A stretch of 64,000 nt of DNA from assembly GCF_916618955.1 (NCBI RefSeq), contig NZ_OU745390.1, positions 3,348,001 to 3,412,000 of the forward strand, given 5' to 3'. Below, in pieces: positions 17,652 to 26,507 of the stretch. Below the pieces are notes generated by a model. The model searched no databases. It was not told where the DNA came from and was given only the letters and a program-made list of their open reading frames with translations. Source of the DNA: Pseudomonas sp. Marseille-Q3773 (GTDB lineage Bacteria > Pseudomonadota > Gammaproteobacteria > Pseudomonadales > Pseudomonadaceae). Each line of letters starts with the position of its first letter. Position 1 is the stretch's first letter. Made by a program: the position numbers and the translations under genes.

Positions 17652-18408
17652 GCCGTTGCCGGGCACGCGCAGCCTGATGCTGGTGCTGCACGATGTGGCC
17701 CCCGAGACCTGGCCGGACTACCAACCCTTTGTCCAGGCAGTCGACGCCATCGGCGGGGTGCCCATGACCTGGCTGGTGGTCCCGGACTTTCACCAGCGCA
17801 ACCCACTGCTGCGCTCGCCCGCCTTCTGCCGTCTGCTCGAACGGCGCCTGGCACAGGGCGACGAGCTGGCCCTGCACGGCTACTACCATGCCGATGACAG
17901 CCCGCCACCGCGTACGCCCCGCGAGTACTTCATGCGCCGCATCTATACCCATGAAGGCGAATTCTACGCGCTCGACCAGCAACAGGCCCTGCAGCGCCTG
18001 CAGCACGGCCTGGCCATGTTCGGCCAGCAGGGTTGGCCGGTGGCCGGGTTCGTCGCCCCCGCCTGGCTGATGAGCGAAGGTACGCGCCAGGCGTTGCGTC
18101 AGCTGCCGCTGCGCTACACCAGCACGCCACAGCACCTGTATCGCTTGCCTGAATTTACCGCGGTCGAGGCCCCAGGCCTGGTGTGGAGTGCCCGCAGCCC
18201 CTGGCGGCGCGGGCTGTCGCGGCTGGTCTGCGACTGGCAATGCCGGCGTTGGCGCGATGCCGAAACCCTGCGCCTGGGCCTGCACCCGGTGGACATGCGT
18301 CATCGCAGCTCCCGCGAGTACTGGTTGAGCACCTTGCGCAAGCTCCTCGCCCAGGGCCGCGAACCTCTGACCAAGTCGGCCTGGCTGGACCGCAAGGTCG
18401 CCTCATGA
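17644..18408 (+). CDS. DUF2334 polysaccharide-deacetylase-fold protein
   Basis: A 254-residue protein of the NodB-like carbohydrate esterase superfamily (DUF2334). The first strand LMLVLHDVAPETW supplies the Asp of the metal site and ELALHGYYHAD the His pair, followed by GFVAPAWLMS. It has no signal peptide, so it should act in the cytoplasm on a lipid-linked or nucleotide sugar product. It starts eight bases before the glycosyltransferase stop and ends with ATGA overlapping the flippase-like gene, so all three are translationally coupled. The true substrate is unknown. Confidence 0.85.
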   Translation: MGEPLPGTRSLMLVLHDVAPETWPDYQPFVQAVDAIGGVPMTWLVVPDFHQRNPLLRSPAFCRLLERRLAQGDELALHGYYHADDSPPPRTPREYFMRRIYTHEGEFYALDQQQALQRLQHGLAMFGQQGWPVAGFVAPAWLMSEGTRQALRQLPLRYTSTPQHLYRLPEFTAVEAPGLVWSARSPWRRGLSRLVCDWQCRRWRDAETLRLGLHPVDMRHRSSREYWLSTLRKLLAQGREPLTKSAWLDRKVAS

Positions 18409-19397
18409 ACCGCCTGGCATGGCTGGGCCTGGCGCTGCTCGGCGCGGTGTTGGTGCCGGCTTTGCTCGGTGGCAGCGGGCTGCTGCCACGACTGCAGCGC
18501 TTCGACCCCAGCCTGCTACTGACCCTGCTTGGCATGATCCTGCTGTGCTGGGTCATCAACACCGTACGCCTGCGCCTGCTGCTCGGCCAGCAAGGTGCAA
18601 AGCTCGGACGCCTGCGCAGCCTGGGCGTGGTGATGGCCACCGAGTTTGCCATCTGCACCACGCCCGGCGGCAGTGGCGGCCCCTTGACCCTGATGGCGCT
18701 GCTGGCGCGCGATCGCATCGGCCCGGCGCGCAGCGGCGCGGTGTTCGCCATGGACCAGTTGAACGACCTGGTGTTCTTCTTTTGCGCCATGCTGGCGATC
18801 GCCGGCTACGCCTTGTTCCACAGCCTGGGGCGTAGCCAGCAAGGCATGCTGCTGGGCAGCGCGTTGCTCTTGTGCACGGCCTTGGCCGCGGTGCTCGGGC
18901 TGTTGCGCTACCGGCGCACGGTGATGCGCCTGAATGGCCGACTGTTGTGCCGCCTGGGCATCAGCCCGCGGCGCAAACGCCGCTGGGCGCGCAAACTGCT
19001 GCACTTCATCGATGCCCTGGCGCAAACCTGGCGCCTGCCGAAACGCACGCTGATCCTGGTTTTCACCCTGACCTGTGTGCATTGGGGGCTGCGCTACAGC
19101 GTGTTGTACCTGGTGTTGCAGGGGCTGGGGGTGAACCTGGCGTGGATACCCAGCTTCCTGGTGCAGATGCTGTCACTCAGTGCCGGCCAGTTCAGCCTGC
19201 TGCCGGGCGGTGCCGGTGCCGCCGAGCTGACCTCGGCAAGCCTGCTGACGCCACTGGTGGGCAGCTCGACCGCGGCGGCGGCGATCGTGATATGGCGGGC
19301 AGTTACCTACTATTTCTACCTGCTGGCGGGTGGGCCGGTATTCGTGTTTCTGCTGGCGCGGCCGTTGCTTGAGCGCTGGCGGCGTCAGACGGGTTGA
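18405..19397 (+). CDS. UPF0104/YbhN-like membrane protein (flippase-type)
   Basis: A 330-residue polytopic protein resembling the membrane domain of lysylphosphatidylglycerol synthase (UPF0104/YbhN family), with about eight hydrophobic segments. The family block with TTPGGSGG (about residues 85-92) and the C-terminal LPGGAGAAE (about 267-275) are visible. It lacks the soluble synthase domain, so it more likely moves a lipid across the membrane than makes one. It is the last gene of the three-gene envelope operon. Its 3' end overlaps a convergent small gene by 95 bases. Confidence 0.85.
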   Translation: MNRLAWLGLALLGAVLVPALLGGSGLLPRLQRFDPSLLLTLLGMILLCWVINTVRLRLLLGQQGAKLGRLRSLGVVMATEFAICTTPGGSGGPLTLMALLARDRIGPARSGAVFAMDQLNDLVFFFCAMLAIAGYALFHSLGRSQQGMLLGSALLLCTALAAVLGLLRYRRTVMRLNGRLLCRLGISPRRKRRWARKLLHFIDALAQTWRLPKRTLILVFTLTCVHWGLRYSVLYLVLQGLGVNLAWIPSFLVQMLSLSAGQFSLLPGGAGAAELTSASLLTPLVGSSTAAAAIVIWRAVTYYFYLLAGGPVFVFLLARPLLERWRRQTG

Positions 19398-19536
19398 GCT
19401 GCTGCCAGAGCTCGGCGGCGCCGGGGAACTCGGTACCGTCGGTGTCGGCCAGGGCAGCGGGGTCGTAGCGGGCCAGGCAGCCTTCGCCGAGGGTGGGTGG
19501 AGGAGCGGCGGTGGGTTGGTTGCGCTGCTTGGTCAT
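19303..19536 (-). CDS. Small hypothetical protein upstream-convergent with the flippase gene
   Basis: A 77-residue Ala/Pro-rich protein (MTKQRNQPTAAPPPTLGEGC...). The ATG at 19536 is preceded by ggaggg at seven bases, a near-ideal ribosome site. The first 47 residues lie outside any other gene; the last 31 are antisense to the end of the flippase-like gene. It is 63 bases downstream of purU on the same strand and may be co-transcribed. No domain is recognised. Confidence 0.6.
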   Translation of the reverse strand: MTKQRNQPTAAPPPTLGEGCLARYDPAALADTDGTEFPGAAELWQQLNPSDAASAQATAAPAETRIPAHPPAGRNSR

Positions 19537-19599
19537 TGCTGTTCCCTCCAGGATTGCCCGGGGCGCTTTTGCGCCCCCAGGGTATCCCGACAGTGGGCC

Positions 19600-20451
19600 T
19601 CAGTCGAATACCACCGTCTTGTTGCCGTGGACCAGCACGCGGTCTTCCAGGTGATAGCGCAGGCCACGGGCCAGCACCATCTTCTCCACGTCACGGCCAA
19701 AGCGGACCATGTCATCGATGCTGTCGGCATGGCTGACCCGCACCACATCCTGCTCGATGATCGGGCCGGCATCGAGTTCCTCGGTGACGTAGTGGCAGGT
19801 CGCACCAATCAGCTTCACACCGCGCAGTGCAGCCTGGTGGTAGGGCTTGGCGCCGACGAACGACGGCAGGAAGCTGTGGTGGATGTTGATCACTTTCTCG
19901 GCATAGTCCTGGCACAGTTGCGGCGGCAGGATCTGCATGTAGCGAGCCAGCACCACCACGTCGGCAGCGTGCTCCTGCACCAGGCGCGACACTTCGGCGA
20001 ATGCCGGAGCCTTGTCCTTGGGGTCGACCGGTACATGGAAGAACGGAATGCCGTGCCACTCGACCATGCTGCGCAGGTCGTTGTGGTTGGAAATCACGCA
20101 AGGGATCTCACAGTCCAGTTCATCGGTATGCCAGCGGTGCAGCAGGTCGGCCAGGCAATGCGATTCGCGGCTGGCCATCAGCACCACGCGTTTTTTTTGC
20201 GCCGAGTCGGTAATTCGCCAGGTCATGGAGAATTCTTCGGCAATCGGCGCAAAGGCCTCGCGGAAGGCCTCGATACCAAACGGCAGCGATTCGGCGCGAA
20301 TTTCATGACGCATGAAGAACCAGCCGCTCTGCTCATCGGAGTGATGGCTGGCTTCGTTGATCCAGCCATTGTACAAGGCCAGGAAATTACTGACTTTCGC
20401 CACGATGCCAACACGGTCGGGGCAGGCGATCACCAGACGATAGGTGCGCAT
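19600..20451 (-). CDS. purU: Formyltetrahydrofolate deformylase PurU
   Basis: A 283-residue enzyme that hydrolyses 10-formyl-THF to THF and formate, balancing one-carbon pools. It has an N-terminal ACT domain (residues 3-80, beginning RLVIACPDRVGIVAKV) and a formyltransferase domain with the catalytic triad N189-I-H191 in INIHHSFLPSF and D227 in TEELDAGP. The start at 20451 fits the family; the longer extension runs into AT-rich promoter DNA of the neighbouring gene. Confidence 0.94.
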   Translation of the reverse strand: MRTYRLVIACPDRVGIVAKVSNFLALYNGWINEASHHSDEQSGWFFMRHEIRAESLPFGIEAFREAFAPIAEEFSMTWRITDSAQKKRVVLMASRESHCLADLLHRWHTDELDCEIPCVISNHNDLRSMVEWHGIPFFHVPVDPKDKAPAFAEVSRLVQEHAADVVVLARYMQILPPQLCQDYAEKVINIHHSFLPSFVGAKPYHQAALRGVKLIGATCHYVTEELDAGPIIEQDVVRVSHADSIDDMVRFGRDVEKMVLARGLRYHLEDRVLVHGNKTVVFD

Positions 20452-20641
20452 GAATGAGACTCCAGAACTTCGCAAAGGCGCCCATTCTAGCGGCCCGCCA
20501 GCAAAAACGCAGTATTGATCGCAACCGCCCGGGCTGGTGTATCTCACCCTGTGCGTTGCGCTCGGCATCTGACAGACAGGGCAAAATGCAGGGGTTAAAT
20601 GTAAATTTTTGTTCACTTGGAGAAATGTTGTCACAGCTTAA

Positions 20642-20669
20642 TTAACAATTGTTCGCCCAATAATATATT
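20642..20669 (+). promoter_or_regulatory. Sigma-70 promoter of turA/mvaT
   Basis: ttaaca (20642-20647) and tatatt (20664-20669) are separated by 16 bases in a markedly AT-rich patch (about 20590-20700) about 70 bases ahead of the ATG. MvaT-family proteins bind such AT-rich DNA, so autoregulation here is plausible. Confidence 0.6.
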
Positions 20670-20736
20670 TACTTGAGCGTATCGCCTGTCTATTATTGGC
20701 CCCACACATTTCTGAACACGCATTAAGGAACACTCC

Positions 20737-21114
20737 ATGTCCCTGATCAACGAGTACCGCGCCACCGAAGAGGCCATCAAGGAACTTCAAGCTCGCCTGG
20801 CCAATCTGTCGCAGGATGACAAGCTGAAGAAAGAACTGGAGTTCGAAGGCAAACTGCGCAACCTGATGGGCGAATATTCCAAGTCGCTGCGCGACGTGAT
20901 TGCCCTGCTCGATCCCGATTCGAAACTGAGCAAGGCGCCACGTGGTGCAGTCAAGACTACCGCGACCAAGCGCGCGCGCAAGGTCAAGCAATACAAGAAC
21001 CCGCACAACAATGAAGTGATCGAAACCAAAGGCGGCAACCACAAGACGCTGAAAGAGTGGAAAGCCAAATGGGGTGGCGATGTGGTTGAAAGCTGGGCGA
21101 CCCTGCTGGACTGA
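20737..21114 (+). CDS. turA: MvaT/TurA family H-NS-like nucleoid protein
   Basis: A 125-residue xenogeneic-silencing protein. The N-terminal 60 residues form the oligomerising coiled coil (MSLINEYRATEEAIKELQARL...). The C-terminal domain holds the AT-pincer region VIETKGGNHKTLKEWKAKWG. It binds AT-rich DNA and represses many loci. The neighbourhood (next to purU and sbcB) is that of P. putida TurA (PP_1366) as I recall it. A strong terminator follows directly. Confidence 0.93.
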   Translation: MSLINEYRATEEAIKELQARLANLSQDDKLKKELEFEGKLRNLMGEYSKSLRDVIALLDPDSKLSKAPRGAVKTTATKRARKVKQYKNPHNNEVIETKGGNHKTLKEWKAKWGGDVVESWATLLD

Positions 21115-21149
21115 TTGTCCGTCTGCGCCTGTTGCTTATCGCAGCAAGA

Positions 21150-21174
21150 ACGCCGGCTCATTGCCGGCGTTTTT
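21150..21174 (+). terminator. Intrinsic terminator after turA
   Basis: Stem acgccggc/gccggcgt (21150-21157, 21163-21170) with loop tcatt is followed by tttttgttt. It lies 35 bases past the turA stop. Confidence 0.92.
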
Positions 21175-21198
21175 GTTTGCCGGGGTTTTCCCCGGCAC

Positions 21199-22632
21199 TC
21201 AGCCAATTGCAAACCGTGCCTGCAACTGCTGGGCATGTTCGCGCCAGGCCTCGAGCACGCGCCGCCCCGCCTCGTCAGCCCCCGCCCAGGCCTGCTGGCG
21301 CGCCTGCTCGAAGTCGCCAAGGGTATTCGGCGCGCCCCATTTCGGGTCGCTCAGGCGCTGCTGACAGAAGCTGAACCAGCGCTGCCGCTCTTCGCTGCTC
21401 AAGGTGTCGGGGAAGTTGCGCGCCCGGTAGCGGAACAACAGTTCCGGCAAGCGCGAGTCGTCGAACATCCAGTGCCCACGGCCCAACTGCGCCGGCTCCA
21501 GCGCCCGAACTTGCTCGCATAGACGGCGGTCACGGTCCCCGAGAAAACCGTCATACAACTGTTGTTCCGGGTCGTCACCCGGGGCGAAGTCTTCCTTGCC
21601 GTAGATGTGCTCCAGCTTGTCTTGCCATTGCGCTTGTTGCCTGGCCAGTTCTTCGCCGCGCACTTGTAACCGCGTCAAATCCAGGCCCAGTCGTTGTTGA
21701 TCGGCCGGGCGCAGAACCGACAGTGGCGCCAATACCGGGCAGCGGTTGATCTGTACCAGTTTCAACGGCACGGGTAGTTCGCCCTCGGCCAGTTGTTCAT
21801 GCCGGGTATACAAGCGCTGACGCAGAACTTCAGCACTTTCCCGTAGTAAAGGTAGGGTTTCCTGATGCAAGTCGCAGACAACCAGGGCATTGCGATTATG
21901 CGGGTGCCACGCCAGTGGCAATACGATACCCAGGTAGTTGCGTGCCGCCGAAAAACGCCCGGATATATGTACCAGGGGCTGTAGCAAACGCACCTGGTCC
22001 ATGACTTTATGCTTGCTGCGCAACTGGAACAACCATTCATACAACTTTGGCTGTTTCTGGCGTATCAGACGCGCCAGGGCGATGGTGGCCCGCACGTCGG
22101 AAAGTGCTTCGTGGGCATGACCGTGGTCGATGCCATTGGCCTTGCTCAGCAGTTCAAGGCGCAGGCTGACACGCCCGTCCTGCTGAGGCCATTCGATACC
22201 GTCAGGGCGCAGGGCGTAGGCCGTGCGCACGAGGTCGATAAGGTCCCAGCGACTGTTGCCGCCCTGCCATTCACGGGCATAGGGGTCAAAAAAGTTGCGG
22301 TACAGGCTGTAGCGGGTCACCTCGTCGTCGAAGCGCAGGGTGTTGTAGCCAGCGCCACAGGTGCCTGGCCGGGCCAGTTGCTCATGTACCCGGGTCATGA
22401 ACTCGGCTTCGCACAGCCCTTGTTCAGCCAGCTGCTGCGGGGTGATGCCGGTTACCAGGCAGGCAGCCGGGTGCGGCAGTATGTCGTCGGAGGGCCGGCA
22501 ATAAAGGCTGATCGGCTCGTCGATTTCGTTGAGGTCGAAGTCGGTGCGCACGCCGGCCACTTGCAATGGCCGGTCGCAACGGGGGTTGATGCCGGTGGTT
22601 TCGTAGTCGTGCCAGAAAATGCTTGAGGTCAC
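21199..22632 (-). CDS. sbcB: Exodeoxyribonuclease I (SbcB)
   Basis: A 477-residue 3'-5' single-strand DNA exonuclease of the DEDDh superfamily, the same size as E. coli SbcB. The ExoI motif holds D9 and E11 in WHDYETTG. The GTG at 22632 is favoured because agga lies eight bases upstream and the protein then begins MTSSIFWHDYE; an in-frame TTG six codons earlier has no better site. It acts in mismatch repair and recombination. It converges on turA. Confidence 0.92.
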   Translation of the reverse strand: MTSSIFWHDYETTGINPRCDRPLQVAGVRTDFDLNEIDEPISLYCRPSDDILPHPAACLVTGITPQQLAEQGLCEAEFMTRVHEQLARPGTCGAGYNTLRFDDEVTRYSLYRNFFDPYAREWQGGNSRWDLIDLVRTAYALRPDGIEWPQQDGRVSLRLELLSKANGIDHGHAHEALSDVRATIALARLIRQKQPKLYEWLFQLRSKHKVMDQVRLLQPLVHISGRFSAARNYLGIVLPLAWHPHNRNALVVCDLHQETLPLLRESAEVLRQRLYTRHEQLAEGELPVPLKLVQINRCPVLAPLSVLRPADQQRLGLDLTRLQVRGEELARQQAQWQDKLEHIYGKEDFAPGDDPEQQLYDGFLGDRDRRLCEQVRALEPAQLGRGHWMFDDSRLPELLFRYRARNFPDTLSSEERQRWFSFCQQRLSDPKWGAPNTLGDFEQARQQAWAGADEAGRRVLEAWREHAQQLQARFAIG

Positions 22633-22673
22633 GGGGTCGTCCTGTATCAAGGTCGACCGATTCTAGCGCAGCC

Positions 22674-23033
22674 TCAGACCGAAGCGTCGGCTGGAAGAAA
22701 ACTGAAATAGCCACGCAACGAACCGACGAAGTCGTCGTACTCGCGAGGTGCTTGCAGCAACATGAAGCCCGAATCGTAGTGGCCGGGGGTCTGGTCTTCG
22801 CGGCACCACAGGCAACTGGCGGTCAGGTTGACGAACTGATGCCCGCCGCCGGTCAACGGCAGGCGCAACTGCAGTTCGTAGTCGGGCCCTACCAGCACAG
22901 GCAGTTGGCTGATCAGCATCAGCCCGTCTTCGGAGGCGTTGCCCAACTGGCCGATGGCCTGGCCGGTCAAGCGGTTGAACACCTTGAGGACACAAGGCAG
23001 CTGATGGCGTTCTATATGGCGCTTGTTGAACAT
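22674..23033 (-). CDS. PilZ-domain protein
   Basis: A 119-residue protein with a PilZ-type beta-barrel from about residue 5 to 110. The N-terminal RHQLPC segment, GNASEDGLMLIS and a hydrophobic strand series match the fold. The classical c-di-GMP signature RxxxR...DxSxxG is imperfect (N-A-S-E-D-G replaces D-x-S-x-x-G), so nucleotide binding is uncertain. The start MFNKRHIERHQ at 23033 excludes a longer, non-conserved extension. It is 41 bases upstream of sbcB. Confidence 0.75.
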   Translation of the reverse strand: MFNKRHIERHQLPCVLKVFNRLTGQAIGQLGNASEDGLMLISQLPVLVGPDYELQLRLPLTGGGHQFVNLTASCLWCREDQTPGHYDSGFMLLQAPREYDDFVGSLRGYFSFLPADASV

Positions 23034-23156
23034 GATCGCAGTGCAATCCGTATCCGGGTGCCAGGAATACGATGAACTGGCGGTTGTTGTAACAGCTGAT
23101 TTACAGATTAGCGCAGCACGCGCAGCAAATCCCGTGAAATGAATCAAACCTTGGTG

Positions 23157-23540
23157 TTAACGCCAAGGTGCGCCCTGCACAGGGCTGGCCACCGCCGCTT
23201 CGCCGCGCAGATGGCCCAGTTTTTCCAGGGTCTGCAGGCGCGCCTGGGCGCGATAGGCATACTCGTTGCCCGGGTATTGCTGGATCAGGTACTGGTAGGT
23301 CTGCGCAGCATCCACATACAACGCCTGGCGCTCCAGGCACTGGCCACGCAGCAGCGACACCTCGGGGTGGATGAACGGCCGCGCGCGGCTGGTGCGGTCG
23401 ACCTGCGACAACTCGAGCATGACCCGCTGGCAGTCGCCACGGTCGTAGGCACGGTAGGCATTGTTCAGGTGGTGGTCCATCGACCAGCGGGTACAGCCGA
23501 CGGCGCTGGCAGCCAGGGCAAAAACGATCAGGGCGCGCAT
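23157..23540 (-). CDS. Small TPR-like lipoprotein
   Basis: A 127-residue predicted lipoprotein. The signal MRALIVFALAASAVGC ends in a lipobox (AVGC, Cys16), and the mature part has two helical repeats resembling tetratricopeptides (AYRAYDRGDCQRVMLELSQV and AQTYQYLIQQYPGNEYAYRA). ggagat lies before the ATG at 23540. It should be anchored in the outer membrane. Function unknown; such proteins often act as assembly adaptors. Confidence 0.75.
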   Translation of the reverse strand: MRALIVFALAASAVGCTRWSMDHHLNNAYRAYDRGDCQRVMLELSQVDRTSRARPFIHPEVSLLRGQCLERQALYVDAAQTYQYLIQQYPGNEYAYRAQARLQTLEKLGHLRGEAAVASPVQGAPWR

Positions 23541-23742
23541 GGGGATCTCCTTTGATGGCAAGTATATCGGCCGGGATCGGGTTTTCTTCAGTTGCCGTGG
23601 AATCAGCGCCCGTGCCGCTCACGCTTCAGTCTGTAGCTTGCAGCTGCCCTACCCCGCAAGGTCGCAGGTAGTGCAACGGAACAATGACTACAGCGAGATT
23701 CAGGAGTAGCCTTTCGCTGCGCTTCACTATAGGAGTCTGTGC

Positions 23743-25197
23743 ATGACCATCCGCCGTACCAAAATCGTCGCCACCCTTGGCCCCGCCAGCAATTCGCCGG
23801 AAGTGATCGAACAGCTGATCCTCGCCGGCCTGGACGTGGCACGCCTGAACTTCTCCCACGGCACCCCGGACGAGCACAAGGCCCGCGCCCGCCTGATCCG
23901 TGACATCGCCGCCAAGAACGGCCGCCATGTCGCGCTGCTGGGTGACCTGCAGGGTCCGAAGATCCGCATCGCCAAGTTCGCCAACAAGCGCATCGAATTG
24001 AAGATCGGTGACAAGTTCACCTTCTCCACCGCCCACCCGCTGACCGAAGGCAACCAGGACATCGTCGGTATCGACTACCCCGACCTGGTCAAGGACTGCG
24101 GCGTCGGCGACGAACTGCTGCTCGACGATGGCCGCGTGGTCATGCGCGTCGAAACCGCCACCGCAGACGCCCTGCACTGCGTGGTGATCATCGGCGGCCC
24201 GCTGTCGGACCACAAGGGTATCAACCGTAAAGGTGGCGGCCTGACCGCACCAGCCCTGACCGAAAAGGACAAGGCCGACATCAAGCTGGCCGCGGAAATG
24301 GACCTGGACTACCTGGCCGTGTCCTTCCCGCGTGACGCCAGCGACATGGAATATGCGCGCAAGCTGCGTGACGAAGCCGGCGGCAACGCCTGGCTGGTGG
24401 CCAAGATCGAACGCGCCGAAGCCGTTGCCGACGACGAGACCCTCGACAAGCTGATCGCCGCCTCCGACGCCGTGATGGTCGCCCGTGGTGACCTGGGCGT
24501 GGAAATCGGCGACGCCGAGCTGATCGCCATTCAAAAAAAGATCACCCAGCCCGCCCGCCGCAACAACAAGGCGGTCATCGTGGCGACCCAGATGATGGAG
24601 TCGATGATCCAGAACCCGATGCCGACCCGTGCCGAAGTGTCCGACGTGGCCAACGCCGTGCTGGACAACACCGACGCGGTCATGCTGTCGGCGGAAAGTG
24701 CCGCCGGTGCCTACCCGATCGAAGCCGTCCAGGCCATGGCGCGCATCTGCCTGGGTGCCGAAAAGCACCCGACCAGCCAGAAGTCCAGCCACCGCCTGCA
24801 CACCACCTTCGAGCGCTGCGACGAAAGCATTGCCCTGGCGGCCATGTACACCGCCAACCACTTCCCGGGCGTGAAGGCGATCATCGCCCTGACCGAAAGT
24901 GGCTACACCCCGCTGATCATGTCGCGCCTGCGTTCGCATGTGCCGATCTTCGCCCTGTCGCCACACCGCGCCACCCAGGCTCGCGCCTCGATGTTCCGCG
25001 GCGTGTACCCGATCGCCTTCGACCCGGCCTCGCTGCCGGCCGACAAGGTGAGCCAGGCAGCGGTCGACGAGCTGCTCAAGCGCGGCCTGGTGGAGCAAGG
25101 TGACTGGGTGATCCTGACCAAGGGTGACAGCTACCACACCATCGGTGGCACCAACGGCATGAAGATCCTCCACGTGGGTGATCCGCTGGTCGGTTGA
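23743..25197 (+). CDS. pykA: Pyruvate kinase (PykA, type II)
   Basis: A 484-residue pyruvate kinase that makes pyruvate and ATP from phosphoenolpyruvate and ADP. It shows RLNFSHG (R34-G40), AKIERAEAV near residue 220 with the catalytic Lys, and the metal loop VARGDLGVEI near 245. Length fits the PykA isoform that is AMP/sugar-phosphate activated in proteobacteria. It is monocistronic, followed by a weak hairpin and a REP pair. Confidence 0.95.
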   Translation: MTIRRTKIVATLGPASNSPEVIEQLILAGLDVARLNFSHGTPDEHKARARLIRDIAAKNGRHVALLGDLQGPKIRIAKFANKRIELKIGDKFTFSTAHPLTEGNQDIVGIDYPDLVKDCGVGDELLLDDGRVVMRVETATADALHCVVIIGGPLSDHKGINRKGGGLTAPALTEKDKADIKLAAEMDLDYLAVSFPRDASDMEYARKLRDEAGGNAWLVAKIERAEAVADDETLDKLIAASDAVMVARGDLGVEIGDAELIAIQKKITQPARRNNKAVIVATQMMESMIQNPMPTRAEVSDVANAVLDNTDAVMLSAESAAGAYPIEAVQAMARICLGAEKHPTSQKSSHRLHTTFERCDESIALAAMYTANHFPGVKAIIALTESGYTPLIMSRLRSHVPIFALSPHRATQARASMFRGVYPIAFDPASLPADKVSQAAVDELLKRGLVEQGDWVILTKGDSYHTIGGTNGMKILHVGDPLVG

Positions 25198-25207
25198 TGC
25201 GCTCCAA

Positions 25208-25315
25208 GGGGCCGCTTTGCGGCCCTTTCGCGGGCACGCCCGCTCCCACAGGATTCGCGCCAGGCTTGAGGCTAGCGCTGTACCTGTGGGAGCGGGCGTG
25301 CCCGCGAAAGGACCG
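25208..25315. repeat. Paired REP element after pykA
   Basis: gccctttcgcgggcacgccc then gctcccacag (25221-25250) faces cctgtgggagcgggcgtgcc then cgcgaaagg (25283-25311) in inverted order. A small hairpin gggccgc/gcggccc at 25209-25225 with a short T-run precedes it and may be the pykA terminator. The element lies between convergent genes. Confidence 0.85.
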
Positions 25316-25335
25316 GCACAATCCACAAAAATGCC

Positions 25336-26256
25336 TCAGGCATGCTCGACGAACACATCGGCAAACACCTGCCCGCGCGGCACCCCGGCAACGAACAGCC
25401 GCCGGGCAAACCGCTCGACACTCGCCGGCGCCCCGCACAGCAGCGCCAGCGTCTGCCGCGATGACGGTCGCAAGCCGGCCAGAACGTCCTCCAGCTGCTC
25501 CGCCAGCACCAGCTCGACCTCAACCCCTGGCAACTTCAGCAGCGGCTCCGCCAGGTAGTGCCCTGACCGCTCCCGCGCCACATGCAGCAGCCGAAGCTCG
25601 CCCCGATGCCCCTGCCGCAACGCTTCGCGCAGGATGCCCCACAACGGCGCCAGCCCGGTGCCCGCCGCCAGCAACCACAGCGGCCGGTCCTGCCAGTCCG
25701 GGTCGTAATGCAAGGCGCCGCCCCTGAATTCCCCCAGGCGCAACACATCCCCCGGCTGCAAACCACGGGCCTTGTCACAAAAGGCGCCAGGGCGCTGGCA
25801 GTCGATATGGAACTCGAGGAAATCGTCCTCACCCGGCAGGCTGGCCAGCGAATAGGGCCGCGCGACCGCAGCATGCCATAGCACCACATGCTGCCCGGCC
25901 TGGTAACGTACCGCTCGCTCGGGCCGCAAGCGCAAGCGCAACACATCGCCGTGCCAATCCAGCGCACAGACCTCGGCCGCTACGCCATCCTGCTGCGGGT
26001 CGAACAGCGCCACACGCAGGTTCTCGACCACCTGGCACTGGCACGCCAGGCGCCAACCCTGGGCCTGCTTGTCCAGCGCCAGGGCCTCGGGCCGGGTATC
26101 CAGCGGTTGCCCGGCCAGGCAATGCACCAGGCAGGCATGGCAGCTGCCCGCGCGGCAACTGTAGGGCACATCGAACCCGGCCTCGTTCAGGGCATCGAGC
26201 AGGTTGCTGCCGGTCGGCACCGTCCAGCGGTGCTCGCCCACGCAAAGTTCGGGCAT
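25336..26256 (-). CDS. Ferredoxin-type flavin oxidoreductase (2Fe-2S + FAD/NAD)
   Basis: A 306-residue single-chain reductase. A plant-type ferredoxin domain comes first, with cluster ligands C34-x4-C39-x2-C42-x29-C72, followed by a ferredoxin-NADP reductase-like FAD domain (RPYSLAS near residue 130) and a C-terminal NAD(P) domain (LLAAGTGLAPLWGIL). This is the layout of reductase components of aromatic oxygenases and of Pseudomonas proteins beside fumarase. The start at 26256 has ggaga upstream. No oxygenase partner is adjacent, so its electron acceptor is unknown. Confidence 0.88.
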   Translation of the reverse strand: MPELCVGEHRWTVPTGSNLLDALNEAGFDVPYSCRAGSCHACLVHCLAGQPLDTRPEALALDKQAQGWRLACQCQVVENLRVALFDPQQDGVAAEVCALDWHGDVLRLRLRPERAVRYQAGQHVVLWHAAVARPYSLASLPGEDDFLEFHIDCQRPGAFCDKARGLQPGDVLRLGEFRGGALHYDPDWQDRPLWLLAAGTGLAPLWGILREALRQGHRGELRLLHVARERSGHYLAEPLLKLPGVEVELVLAEQLEDVLAGLRPSSRQTLALLCGAPASVERFARRLFVAGVPRGQVFADVFVEHA

Positions 26257-26507
26257 GTTCGGTCTTTCTCCATCGGTCATGCGGGCACTGTATGCCAAGC
26301 GGGCAATGGCAGCAAAAAGGATGCCCGAGCCCTGCCGACCATGGTCCAGACCACGCGCAGGTGTTTCACACCGAGAGGCACGCTATACTGCCGCGCCTTT
26401 TTGCGTCGGCCATGCCGCCGGCGCGCCTTTGCAAGGCGTTTCGACATGCTGGTCGGCACCGTCGAGCGTCTCAATGAATGTTCCCGTCTTTAAGAGGAGC
26501 GCGCTGC

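Noticed and set aside
18183..18404. An extended N-terminus for the flippase-like gene
   Set aside because: The extra residues are encoded by the deacetylase gene in another frame. The ATGA overlap at 18405 is a better start.
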